Shown here piece after piece: positions 25,700 to 37,190 of a DNA stretch of 64,000 nt. A model generated the notes under the pieces. The model was given only the letters and a program-made list of their open reading frames with translations. It had not been told where the DNA came from and made no database searches. A program made the translations under genes and the position numbers. This DNA comes from Galeruca laticollis. Its lineage: Eukaryota > Arthropoda > Insecta > Coleoptera > Chrysomelidae. The DNA lies in NCBI GenBank assembly GCA_963921935.1, contig OY998178.1, positions 57,757,451 through 57,821,450 on the forward strand, in the 5' to 3' direction. Each line of letters opens with the position of its first letter. Position 1 is the first letter of the stretch.

Positions 25700-27477
25700 T
25701 GTAATAAAGTCAATCCCAGTGTAATGAAGTAAAATGTCAGATATCCGTAGTTACCACTCTAATAAATGGATAGTTCCTATTTTCATTCTGCTGACACCAG
25801 AGTAATGTATTTAGTTCAGGTATTATCTCTCCGGTCTCCTTTCTCTCTGGCTGGTAGTGGCCGGAAGGCCCTACTGTACACTCCTATCCAAAGGACAAAA
25901 ATCGTAGCAGCGTGCTGTCACCAGTGCCTCGCGGCACAAAATGTAGAACCAGGAATCTCCCTGCGGGATTACCTCGAGGGAGGGGTTGTTCCTGGCTCGA
26001 GCGATCAAGGTCGTCGTGGGGCCCCTTGGGCTTATACAGTGTGCCAAGCCCGAGTTCGTAGTGCAAGTTGAGTCGGCCCGTCCTAATTGACTGGTACGGG
26101 GGTGGTGACGGTTGAGATTAGGGAAATAAACTGAAAGTTAAAATATGTACAAGCATATATTACAAAAAAAAATTATTAAAACCATATGCGTACGCGTTGA
26201 AATCTAATAATTATAAGATACGCGGCTTTCTCCTCGCCTACGTGATCTACCCTACATAAATAAAAGAATAACAAACGGAATGTCTTTTGGTACTTAACTT
26301 GTAAGAGTATGGTACCCTATACACCTAATAATTATGTTGTATATCCTCCACATAAATTAAGGCAATAAATAGAAATCAAACTAAACTTTATGAGTCGGAT
26401 CAAATATGATGTCCTGTAAACCCTATATCTATATTGCCAAAATTTCTGGGATTGGAAAGAAATAATTACGGATCTTGTGAGATTTAATTAACTGGTGAAA
26501 TACATAAAAAGGAAAATCTTTAACCCCTATTTCTAACTTAAAATTCAGAAAATTAATTATGATGTCTCCGGTATCAGGATGTCCGGGAATATGACTGAAA
26601 AAGTTATCAGTTGATACTTTAAGGTAGGACTAAATATGATCCCTGGTACAATATAAATATATGTGCGCTATAATCAAATAATCAAAGAAGATATATAGGA
26701 AAATGGTCCCTGAACATAAAATAAATACCTATAAATGTTTCAGAAATTAATTATGATGTCTCCGGTATCTGGATGTCCGGGAATATGACTAAAAAAGTTA
26801 TCAGTTGATACTTTAAGGTAGAACTAAATATGATCCCTGGTACAATATAAATATCTGTGCGCTATAATCAAATAATCAAAAGAAGATATATAGGGAAATG
26901 GTTCCTGAACATAAGATAAATACCTATAACTGTTTAGACTCTACCAGTAGATGAGGGGCGCTGATATATATGAAACACTAGATATGACCGAAAATACTGT
27001 GGGGTCCCTTACTTATTTCGGGACACCCGGTTAAGTCAAAGAAAATATAATATCACAGATCAATACACAATATAATAAAATAATTGTACGTTAAAAACTT
27101 ACGTTTTGGAATATCACTAGTCACAAACTGTACACTGTTACTGTTGGGGGTGAAGGGACCGTCAATACTTGGACTGGCCTCCTTCGGGGAGAGATACCTT
27201 CTCTCTTTTGATTCCAATTTTTTCGTTATTTATTCTAAATTTTACCTTGTGTGAAGGTTAGTTTTCAATATCATTGTTTTTTTTCTCGTAACGTACATAG
27301 TCAACAAGCCTGACATAATCGTAATCTAAAATGTTTTGTTATCCTTGCAATAACACATTTTGTTTGTAATATTTCCTTTCGTTGAGGTCAATAATTAATA
27401 ATAATTTCGAATTAGGAGAAATTTGTCTATATAGGGCGTTCTTAAAATTCTCTATGTCATATCTCGTGTTTATTACA
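25700..27477. mobile_element. Unclassified insertion with TG...CA ends, 4-bp target duplication (element 2)
   Basis: 1,778 bp bounded by TGTAATAAA and its exact inverse TTTATTACA, flanked by ATAT (25696-25699 and 27478-27481). Removing it with one ATAT leaves the old ATPase frame open. It holds a 194-bp tandem duplication and no recognisable protein. The end type and 4-bp duplication match element 1 at 4977-7550, and the first 22 bases are similar, so both may be solo LTRs of one retrotransposon group or Ginger-like DNA elements. Confidence 0.65.
26547..26935 (+). repeat. 194-bp tandem duplication
   Basis: 'AATTAATTATGATGTCTCCG' and the following 170 bases occur twice (starts 26551 and 26745), nearly identical through 'GAACATAA.ATAAATACCTATAA'. 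It lies inside insertion element 2. Confidence 0.85.
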
Positions 27478-27481
27478 ATAT

Positions 27482-27727
27482 TCAATGATACCGTACCAGC
27501 TTATACGCGACAATTGTAACATGATTGTGTTATTCAAGAAGAATGAGGTGAACTTAAAACATATATGTGACGAACACGTATCTTCAGACATGTCGACATT
27601 TGATTCATTCAAATGAGAATGATCAAAATGCTAGTCAGACAACTATGGTACTTTGGTAATTGTAAGGATTTTGCTTTAAATAAACGGCAGATATTGTGAA
27701 GGCTTCGATAAATATATGAAGTTGTAG
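27482..27727 (+). pseudogene. Packaging ATPase, C-terminal segment (old Polinton)
   Basis: QLIRDNCN.IVLFK and EVNLKHI.DEHVSSDM match the intact ATPase. An in-frame TGA and a frameshift follow (YGTLVIV is in another frame), and the end GFDKYMK with TAG closes the gene at 27727. Decay after the insertion events is therefore evident. Confidence 0.85.
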
Positions 27728-27779
27728 GTTAAGTGTACGCACCGTAAGCCTGCATAAACAGGCGGATGGAGGGACGGAC

Positions 27780-27843
27780 GTTCGGACAAACAGACAGACT
27801 GACACACAGAAGGCAGACAGACACAGAGACAGACAGACAGATA
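27780..27843 (+). repeat. (CAGA)n microsatellite
   Basis: Imperfect CAGACAGA/CACAGA repeats lie between the old ATPase and the next old gene, probably expanded after inactivation. Confidence 0.8.
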
Positions 27844-27850
27844 TACAGTC

Positions 27851-28365
27851 ATTGATAAAAATTACGGACCGATATACGTTGTTGATATCGATTGGATATT
27901 GGGCAAACGTAGACTTGCCCAGTACTCCTGGGTTCTATCAACTCATATTTTAGAACGACCCTACATACAATGATGACGATTTAAAAGTTACAAAACTCTG
28001 CTAACGGTTACAGAATTTCATCTCGATACACGTAATCGCCTGAAAGGTTCCAGTACCGGAAAGTACCACAACATAATTAAATCGTTGTTTAGAATTCTAT
28101 CCAATAACATAAAATATACTGAACGTTCTATATACACCCACGATCTAAATAAAAAAAAACAGCTCCAAAGACGGTGGCAATCTTCTTTTGACGTACCACA
28201 AAAAATGGTAGAATTCATTTATTGGGACGGCCCTAACGGGATTTGTGGTCGTTTAAAATTTCTGATTACATCCAATGAGATAGGCAATACGTCGTACGAC
28301 GATGAGATAATTGCGATAATCAATGAGCTCAAAGAAGTCAGTTTACTAGATTTACTAGAGAACTT
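27851..28365 (+). pseudogene. 324-aa-like conserved protein, broken (old Polinton)
   Basis: KNYGPIY, then LGKRRLA, TPGFYQLIF, LLTVTEFHLDTRNRLKGSS and a C-terminal FIYWDGPN...NTSYDDEIIAIINELKE match the intact protein at 18103-19077 block by block. Stops and frame changes lie between blocks. The N-terminal half is missing, replaced by the CAGA microsatellite region. Confidence 0.8.
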
Positions 28366-28378
28366 ATTCATTTTAACC

Positions 28379-28590
28379 ATGTCTGTCGATAAGTTTGGAC
28401 ACCGCCGCCGCCATGCCAATGATACCATAGCCGAAAGTAGTAGCATTCCCTAGTACCCCTGTCGGCGACCTTGATGCGGAAAATGTGAAAATCTGTAATG
28501 TTAAGATGCCCAAAACAATTAGCGATGTTGCTAATAAACTTGATGTCAATGAACAGTTAGGAAGTTGTATAGATCTTAAATATCTTTAAA
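28379..28590 (+). pseudogene. Fibre-like protein, broken (old Polinton)
   Basis: Begins MSVDKFGHRRR, like the second Met of the intact fibre-like protein, then continues in another frame with GDLDAENVKICNVK. The match ends about 28590, where unrelated sequence begins. This follows the gene order of the intact element. Confidence 0.75.
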
Positions 28591-28704
28591 AACTTGTTAA
28601 AACGTAATCAGTATAAAATGAATGCAATTGCGAATAATTTGAAAACAATAATAATTATAATAGATGCATAATAAATTATTACAATACGTGCGCCGCGTAC
28701 ATTG

Positions 28705-30083
28705 GCTAGAAATGGGTGTGTCCTTGTCGTGACGTCAGCTGCCGAACGCGTGTGTTGAATCGAGAGAATTGTCTTGCAGCGTGTATTGCTTATAACACAT
28801 TTGATTAAAAATTGTTACCATATGCTGCAGCCTGGTATAGTATTTATTTTTGTTTGTGTGTGTGAGTACATATATCTATCGTTATAAGTTATAAGTATTA
28901 GTGTAACTAGTAGCTTGTAATATATTTGGTTGTAGTTTGGTGGAACCTCGTGTATGGTTATGAACTTGGCCGATCCAGGATTCCAGCAAGCCCGAACTGA
29001 CAATTTGCCCAAAATAGACTCATTTATATACTGGGGCGAGTCCGGACTTTGTTAGTACTGAAATTAAGGGAATAAACGTTGTCAGGCAGGTCCTCTAAAT
29101 ATTAAGGTGTAGACGGGGCAAAAATCGAATAAAATTTCGTCTCATATTTCCCGAACGATCCAACATATCCAGTTGAAACAGTTATTGCTGGCTTGGGGTG
29201 CAAGGTTCCCATTGTTTTTTAATGAAATCGGTTCAGGGGGGAGTGGTGAAAAGGGGATTGAAATTAAATTTTCACGCAATTCTCCTTGATTTATTCACAT
29301 TTATCGAGGTATATTTCAGTCAATATTTTTCAATGCAAATAAATTTAATTCATCCCTATGTGAGGATGCAAAGGAGATGAATCGGTTAAATCTAGTGATA
29401 TATCGTTTCGTATATTTTCGGAGAGGAAGAAGTCAATTATTATGTTATTTTTCAGAAAATTTCGAAACATGATCCCCTTTCACCCTTCAAAGATATGGAA
29501 TATTTAATTAGTGAGGGCGACCAATGTGGAAGTATTGATTCCATTGGTAACGGTATTTAGGTACCCAATATGTTTTCAGTAACGTTTTAGTTGGCTATAT
29601 CTCTTACAAAACAATGATATCAGTCCCATACGCAACCGATTTTGGTATTAGGTAGATATTGTTTGTGAAGTGTCCGTAAAAGTTTGTTAAAAAAGTTACT
29701 AGTGACGAAATTTGTTTGTGAAAGATTTTATTATTTCTACTTGTAGATCTGCCAGAGATAATTATGATGACAATGTGCTTGGATACGTACAACTAACAAA
29801 ATGAGGAAATATTTGCATAGTGAAAGGCATAATTATACCCAAACATAACATTACCAAAAAAACTCACACAATAGTCTATTAAGATATGATGAAACTAAGG
29901 AATCCGTAATTTCTGTATAATGTGCCAATATAAACACCCCCAAAAGACTACACAGTTACAGCACTTATGCAAACAAGCGCCTAATATAAAAATAACAAGT
30001 GTGTACTATAGTGAATTGGCACCGTGAAACACGAAAGGGAGCGTCCGGCAGCTGACGTCATGAAATGTCACAGATTTTTTAGG
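28705..30083. mobile_element. Possible non-autonomous TIR element
   Basis: TGACGTCAGCTGCCG (28730-28744) faces its exact inverse (30046-30060). Weaker matching extends outward to CTAGAAAT / TTTTTTAG. The segment separates the fibre-like and integrase remnants of the old Polinton, so it is an insertion. No transposase was recognised and no target duplication was established. Confidence 0.4.
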
Positions 30084-30424
30084 AGGAGGAGCTTAGTATA
30101 AACTTCAACGTGAGATTTCTGTTATTTTGAAACCGATTTTAATTTTGTAAACACTGTTTCAATCAGTAAATTGCGATCTATTTAAATAGTTGATAACAAA
30201 AAAAACATGCAACTTCCTCATTGCAACTACACCATAATGATTTGGCTATACGACGAATGAAGTATGAAATAAATTTCGTGTTTTAGGAACGAATTTGAAG
30301 CATTTTCAAACAACAATTGTAGCTACTTCAAATATCTGATCTTGCTATAGAAATAACGGATAAAATGATCGCAACAGTTCAAAATGTTTAGAACGCGGGA
30401 TGTGCGCACAAACGAAGTCATCCA

Positions 30425-30545
30425 ATGAAAAAATACTGCTTGTTAACAAACTCCATAAACCAATACGTAAAAACTAAACGAAGTACAATTATTAAAGTTT
30501 TGTGGTAAATGGATTTGGCCGAAATGCGACGGTTTGGAAGACGAG
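30425..30545 (+). pseudogene. Integrase N-terminus, broken (old Polinton)
   Basis: LVNKLHKPIRK and, in another frame, MDLAEMR match the first 45 residues of the intact integrase (LVNELHKPIRKK, MDLAELR). Stops separate them. Nothing of the catalytic core beyond the first Asp is recognisable. This is the last old-Polinton remnant. Confidence 0.75.
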
Positions 30546-30893
30546 GAGTTTGTAAAACCAAGTGAACTGTATTTAAGTAGGGTTATTTATAATAATTTAT
30601 ATGCATATTCGATTTAAATATGCTAGGCATAAGTAAGCCGTTAAAGGCTCAAAATGAACAACGAACGTTACAGGAAAAGCTAAAATTCAAATGAAAAACA
30701 TGGATTTTCGTAGTTATGCTGTTTCTCACTTTTCAACGTTCTGTCCTTTTCACACACTACTCTTGTTCTGTCAATAACATAAGGGTATGTTTGAAAACCT
30801 TGTGCTGGGTATAATGACAAATATGGGTGCGTTCACAAACACTGTTCTGGTTATCAGAACATCCTGTCCCCCGGTTAAAAGGCCTACTTGAAA
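30546..30893. other. No gene seen
   Basis: AT-rich, stop-filled sequence between the old Polinton integrase relic and the BEL/Pao relic. Confidence 0.3.
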
Positions 30894-31600
30894 CTAACAC
30901 ACAGAAAAACAAATCAACAGATAGGTATACAAGATCAGTATGTCTAAATTTAGCATTTTATAAAAAAATACAAAGTTGACAGTTTTCATATCAATTTTGA
31001 TCGTTACCGGAAGGCAATGGACATACATATATTTGTTATCGATCGAGTAAATACACCATGCCTTCCTTGTCATTATCTTAACGAGTCTAACCCTATCGTT
31101 TTGACCAGGAATAACCTCGATAAACCGTGCCAGAGGCCATTCTAATGGACGAGTTCCATACACTTCTAATAAAATCATATCATTTACTTTCAAGACTTTA
31201 ATAGTTTTAAACCATTTTTGTTTGGCTTGCAACAAGTTTGAATGCTCTTTGGACCATCGTTTTCAGAATAACTGATGGACCTGAGTGCATCGTATGAATC
31301 TAGATAGTCGATGTTCAGAGATTTCGGTGATCTCTTTTTCTGGAAATGCTGTTAGGCGTTCGCCTATTAGAAAATGTCCAGGGATTATGCAAGTTACATC
31401 GTTGAAATCAGAAGAAATCGTCTGTAAAGGACGGAAATTTAAAATCACTTTTAGTTCTGACATGACAGTAGACATCTCCTCAAAAGTACAATGTAAATTA
31501 CCAACAATTCTATATAGACGATATTTTGAACTTTTTATGGATGCATCCCATAACTCGCCTAAATGAGGGCTTCTGGGAGGAATAAAAATCCAATAAATTC
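30894..31600 (-). pseudogene. BEL/Pao retrotransposon integrase C-terminal region
   Basis: On the minus strand: SPHLGELWDASIKS, then ILNFRPLQTISSDFND, PGHFLIGERLTAFPE and EHRLSRF, and last WFKTIKVLKVNDMILLEVYGTRPLEWPLARFIEVIPG. This is the end of a BEL/Pao integrase with its DUF5641 domain. Frames change at least once and the reverse transcriptase, protease and gag are absent, so it is a truncated relic. The downstream minus-strand part (to 30894) has no clear LTR. Confidence 0.85.
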
Positions 31601-32463
31601 CCTTGGGTCACGTGAACTTCCCCCGGTCTTGGGACTCCGCTCAGGTTGTGAATTTGATCTTAGTTACACTCTTCTTTATTACCTCAATTGAGATAAGACG
31701 AATCAATTACAAATTCACATGAACCATGTATTCACAATATCACAACACGAATAAAAATCAGTCTAACAATTAAAATGTCCAACTCAAGATTTTATATCTA
31801 TCGAAAATAAGTTTAAGGACTTATCTTGGAGAAACTCGGGATGTACATCTCTCAGCGACAGCAGCAGGTTCTTGAACAGACTAGTCTGGTCTCTGGACTC
31901 TGAGTAGTTGGCGAGTTCTGGATCACGATCGGCTTCAGGCAGAGCAGCGAAACAGGGTACCACCGCGAACAAAATATAATTGTAGACTGAATAAATTCAA
32001 CTTCTTAGCGAAGGATGTTTAACGAAAGAGACCGATCGATTCGGATTTATCGTTTAAATAGCAGACTTGTTAATGTAAAAACGGTCATTCGACGCGTTAT
32101 TAAAATATCGAAGTAAATAATTTTGAATTAGAGGTGGGAGTAGCTGAAGAATAAGTAACGCTTCTAAATAACTAATCAAAATTTTAAAACATGTCGCGAT
32201 AGACATGTTACACCCCCCCCCCTACTTGGAGATAAAAATAAATTCGAGGAATTACTTTTTTTGTAAACGTAAACAGCCTACAAAAGAAAGTAGCCAAAAT
32301 AACAGGAATGTGGTGATCAGAAAGAACAAGATGTAGTAGTGCTTACAGATTCAAGAAAATAAACAAGAAATAAAAAGAAGATAAGAACATAGAGAAGAAA
32401 AAGATAGGAACATACTCAATGAACGTGCAATTGAAGACATCAATTTGAAAACTTAAAAAAAGT
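31601..32463. other. No gene recognised
   Basis: A short minus-strand frame at 31784-31972 begins with a hydrophobic MFAVVPCFAAL but has no recognisable domain. A C10 run lies near 32211-32221. Otherwise AT-rich unique sequence. Confidence 0.3.
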
Positions 32464-32465
32464 AA

Positions 32466-32498
<33 letters not shown>

Positions 32499-32511
32499 TG
32501 TATGTATATAT
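32464..32511. repeat. (TA)n microsatellite
   Basis: An uninterrupted TA run followed by TACATATATGTATGTATATATA. Confidence 0.9.
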
Positions 32512-32999
32512 AATAGGTGCGTATACCTATTAGCAATCATCACAATTGCAAATGAAATGCAATTATGTTCAAAAAAATTTAAACAAAATGCAGTGAGCAG
32601 AGGAGTAGCAAAATATGAGTCGCTAAATGCCAAAAAAATTAGAGGGGTAATCTCTACTACGATATGAAATGCTAACATCTCAACGATAAGACAAGAGAAT
32701 AACTACATTCCTCATCTACAAAAAATAATCACTAAATGAGATATAGGGTGGTTGAGATCTCAGATACACTAAACTCAAAAGAGAAAAACTAAAACAACCA
32801 AAACAACCAAAAAGAAAGAAGACAGAAGTATTAGAAGAGCAAAATAAACTCAGAGTCATAGATGGATGAGAGCATCAGTCGTGCAGGAGATCTGGTGATG
32901 AACTGGATCTGGGTATGCACGGAGATACATACACGCCCAAAAGCAGCAGAAAGAAATCTCCTAAACATTACAAGCGCTGATTACGCCTATGAAAGACGG

Positions 33000-35330
33000 G
33001 TCGGCGGAACAACATGTGAGCGAGCTCCTCCATAATTTGCTGACGGGTGTTCTTGTGCAAAGTATTGAGAATATAGTGAGAAATCGGTCGGCTTTCTCAT
33101 CGAGCAAGGCGCTCTTGGCGACAACTTCGGGTTCCTCGTCCTCCAGATAGCGACCAGGGATATTGCCTATACAGAGGCATCCGGCAAGCATTCACTGACG
33201 TTGACATCGGAGATGCTGGATCGATTTGATCCCGTCGCAAATATTGAGAGGTGGCTGCATAAAATTGTCCAGATGGGGGCGGTTCACAGCTGGTCTAATT
33301 AAAAGAGAGCGACGTTGACGCAATCCAAGTTGGCGAGGGCAACAAAGCATTAGTTCTCCCAGTTGGAATAATACAATTACAGTTGGGAGCAGTGGAAATT
33401 GAAGCTGCAATCGGCATTCCCAATGCGACGGGATTTTGCCAGTATGTTAAAATAGGTGGTTAACCAGAGTAAGTTAACCAGCAAAACCATCACCACGATT
33501 ATCACGCTAAGTTGGAAATGTGTGACCGGGTGAAGATTACTAGGGCAGACGCGGTCACCTGCAAAATTGAGGGGTTACTGGAGGCCATAAAGGCAAATGC
33601 GTATGTGGCGAACTGTGTTTTACTTGAAGCACTATATAATACGTTTTAGGCGCGGTTGGAAAGTTCTAGATCCGAGGTGATTATAATGGCGAGGCCTATG
33701 GTTGAGTACCGAGCTGGCTATCGGAGAATTGCGGAGCACAAGCGCTGTTATATTTATCAGAAGATGACGACGCACCTGAGCAGAGATTGTCCAGCTCCTA
33801 GGGTGGAGAGTAGCAGGAGGCGCGGCGATTGCGGTCATTTGGAAGTGGACTGCAAGAAGGACGGAAAACAGCAGAAATCTGAACAGGTGAGGTTCTTCAT
33901 GAATCCTACGAAGTCTTGTTATAGGCATTGGGTGTACATTAATAGACACAAAAGGTGATAGCGTATTTGAACCCAGGGAGTGAACAGATCCTCATGGCGG
34001 AGGCAACGGCTAGTCTAATGCTGAAGGAGTAGTGCGAGCCTTGTATGGGTTTGGTGGCAGCGTTGTTTATAGCCTAGGTGAGATTAGTATCGAGATGAAA
34101 CTAGATGACTAGTCTCCACACTACCATATTCATGACTTGATGACTGACTATATGTGCCTTACAGAGTTGTTACTAGGCCAACCAGCCATCAATAGTAGCG
34201 GCGAGACTATGGTGATAAGACAGAATAGTGCGTACCTTATACGAGAACCCGACGTTAACGAGTTGATACGGCGAATCACTTTTAACTCGGAACCTAGAAG
34301 GCGGAATAATATATTCGCGGAAGATGTGAAATTACCGCCCAACTCGGTACTCAACCCGAGTGTTGAGGTACAAGATGCCGGTCCTGGCGAGAAATACTAT
34401 ACAAACCGAAGGCAGTTTCCATGTGACAAGTCCACCATGTTTATCCCCGCGGGCTTATTTGGCGGACATCAAGAATATTTACAAGATATCAAAGAAGGCG
34501 GCGAGTATATACAGTGGAAGAAAAGAAGACTTATATCTCAGGCGGGGATATGTCTTTCAGGCGAAGACGTTCAAGAAGTTTCTGGAATACAGGTGGTGAC
34601 TGACTGTGTAGCGGTAAGAACGGCGTTACTCAAAAGATAGTTAGTCCCTAGAATTGCACGATAGTGAGTGGCTATACAAGAATATGATAAAGAAATTGAA
34701 TAGCGGCCGGGTGATCGGATACGACACATTTAGTTGAAATTTCCCTGGGAATGTTAATGTAATAATTGATGAGTGCAATTGGTTCAACTATAAGATCCGA
34801 AGGTATAGGAACTTGTGAGGATGTTGAAGTCAGGTACGGCTAATTCAAATATTAGGACAAATTACAGGATATGTCAAGGGCGTCTGTATCGTAGAACCTC
34901 TTAAGGCGATAGGCTGTATGTACCTGCCATGCCGAGAGTTTGTATTTTAAGGAATCATCATGATGAAATTGGTCATACGGCATTCAAGAGCCGCTATGAA
35001 CTGATAGTAGAAATGTACTAGTTTGCGAGGATGTGACGAAATACATAAAGTCCTGTCTTAACTGTGAGTTGGTAGAAGTGGGTTTACTAAATTCGTTCTG
35101 GCGAAGCCCACGAGAATCTTAAAGGAAAACGAAGCGATAGAACGTCTGAATGAGATATTTGGCGAATTTCGGTATCTTAGGCGAATGTTATTCGATCAGG
35201 GGAAGGCGTTTACGATTAAGCAGATGAAGGTATTTTTGGCTGAAAGAGGCATAAAGCACATCATGAAAACGGTGTCAATACCAAGGGCGGACGACCAAAT
35301 CGAAACATAGAAAAAGGGCTCTGAAAAGAG
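33000..35330 (+). pseudogene. Decayed Gypsy-type LTR retrotransposon
   Basis: Pieces in gag-pol order on the plus strand. A gag-like segment lies at 33100-33290 and a damaged zinc-knuckle region at 33740-33860 (HLSRDC and CGHLEVDC). A pol segment spans 34137-34640, ending VVTDCVAVRTALLKR, an RNase H block, with a continuation to about 34720. The integrase H2C2-type finger region is at about 34870-34990. An integrase core at 35110-35310 has FDQGKAFT, GIKHIMKT and SIPRADDQIE. Stops and frameshifts are frequent, most of the reverse transcriptase is missing and no LTR pair was identified. The RNase H and integrase readings are the firmest. Confidence 0.7.
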
Positions 35331-35937
35331 TGGTAACCGTATACATGCCTATTTCTAGCTTATTAGCCGTCTTCAGTACGGTATAACCAAGTATGGACGT
35401 AAAACTTGGGAGCAAAGCTGTTGACTAAAACATGGGAAATACACACAACGAATTTCAACCGGACAACCGAACGCAACATTATTTGTGTCATCAATTGGAC
35501 GCTCCCGGATTTTCGAGACAACAACCAACATCGACACTGTAGCGCTCTAATATTACTATAACTGATTTACGTTAGGCAAAATTGAATTAAGTGAACCAAA
35601 TATAATCTTATGTCAGATGTGGCAGACGTATTTGGTGGGATATAGAAACCAGGCTTTCTCCAGACTACAATTTTCTGTTCGATCTTATTAAGATGTGCAG
35701 GCGGTGGCTCCTCACTAGCTTTTAGACAGTGGAGAAGCATAGGGTACACAAATTCCTATACTCAAACAATTGTTATCGCGCCACAAGATTATCACCGCTA
35801 GACACAGATGTTTGTGTGCCTTGCAAGTTGAATGCTTTTAAATTTTTGATTAGTTCTATAGAATTTTTAATTGAGTGTTCAGATGTATATCCGTAACTAT
35901 TAGGTATATAGAAAACTTTTTTGTTGGGTCGGCTCAT
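35331..35937. other. No gene recognised
   Basis: Only short frames without domain similarity; it is bounded by the Gypsy and Penelope-like relics. Confidence 0.3.
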
Positions 35938-37190
35938 AAAAGTTGTACATTCTGAACTCACGTTCCAACTACATCCAGTAGAATTTGACTATTTAGATGA
36001 GAAAATCAGAGAAAGTGTCAGCGAGACGATGCACAATAAATTTAAGAAACAAGAACCAAAACTACAGAAACTTGAACAAACAACATGGAATTAAGTACTC
36101 TAAACATCATGAAACATTAGGTAGGCATCAGTCTTTCTGAAGATGATATTCAATATCGATACAATTGTCAATTTCTTAGAATTGTTAATATTTTTTCAGT
36201 ATATTGTGGAATTATTTAGAAACAGTTAGTTTCATTTAAAACAGTAATATGAGTAGATTCCACAAAGTAAGTGTCGGGACAGCAAATTTCGTTAAAAAGT
36301 CGTCAAGAGGATGTGGCCCAACTGTACCAGAATTTATTAGAAAAACATTGCGAAGCATCACAAAACATTTGGTTTAACCATAATGCCTTGGAAAAGAAAT
36401 AATACCAAATTATGTAAATATAAAATGCCATACTAAAACACCTTATGCACAAAAAGCTATAAAATATGCTCAACGAGTATGACTTAAAGAAGAATGTAAA
36501 AAATAGTTTAAAATAAGAGACTCCTTAGACAACTACATAAAAGTTGTACATTCTGACCTCACGTTCCAACTATATCCAGTAGAATTTGACTGTTTAGATG
36601 ACAAAATCAGAGAAAGTTTCAGTACGATGAAGCACAAGAAATTTAAGAAGCAAGAACAAAAACTTGAACACACACACCATAGAATTCAAAACACTAAACA
36701 TCATGAAACTGTAAGTATTTACATAACAACACACTTTGCACCACGATATGAAAACCTTTCAGACACTAATTTTACAGATAGTGAAATAGAATTTTTAAAT
36801 GAAGGTTTGAAGTACAGCATACCACCAAAATTTACGAATAATATTAAACAAATGATAGCGACACAATCAGAAATAGCTTTAAAATGTGATTCAAATAATT
36901 TATGAGGAATTAAAAATGGCCAATTTAATCAAAAATATTGAACCGTCAAAGGTTAAACGAGAATAATGAACTTGATTATTCAATTTACAGAAAACCAACA
37001 CACACTGATGTAATTATTCCATATAATTCCAATCATCCCAGGTCATATAAATTAGCAGCATATAATTCAATGATACAAAGAGATTTTTCAATTCTTATGA
37101 ACAAATGTAATTTTAATAGAGATAATAATACAATTAAACCAATAGCAACATCCAACGGTTATCCATTACATATGATAAATAAATAAATTA
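35938..37190 (+). pseudogene. Penelope-like retroelement relic, duplicated 5' part
   Basis: A 150-bp block (AAAGTTGTACATTCTGA.CTCACGTTCC...) occurs at 35938-36085 and 36538-36680. The second copy runs into a frame with FAPRYENLSDTNFTDSEIEFLNEGLKY (36627-36905) and then LDYSIYRKPTHTDVIIPYNSNHP (to 37186), the conserved C-terminal blocks of Penelope-like reverse transcriptase. Between the copies, 36110-36250 holds terminal-repeat sequence also found at 44.0, 44.7 and 47.2 kb. The catalytic core is lost and the GIY-YIG endonuclease is not readable here. Confidence 0.75.

Larger units (their letters stand above)
3300..30545 (-). mobile_element. Old, broken Polinton/Maverick (interrupted)
   Basis: Remnants of at least eight Polinton genes lie here in the order, and reversed orientation, of the intact element nested inside. 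They are major capsid, 103-aa-like protein, protease, phospholipase-like virion protein (all minus strand), then ATPase, the 324-aa-like protein, fibre-like protein and integrase (plus strand). The true remnants are 3300-4976, 25557-25699, 27482-28590 and 30425-30545. Everything between is later insertion. Both ends, the polymerase and most of the capsid genes are missing. Stops and frameshifts are present in most fragments, so it cannot act on its own. Confidence 0.85.

Noticed and set aside
25766..26071. 101-codon plus-strand open frame
   Set aside because: It lies inside insertion element 2, has no recognisable domain and has a composition unlike neighbouring genes. It is more likely part of an LTR or non-coding body.
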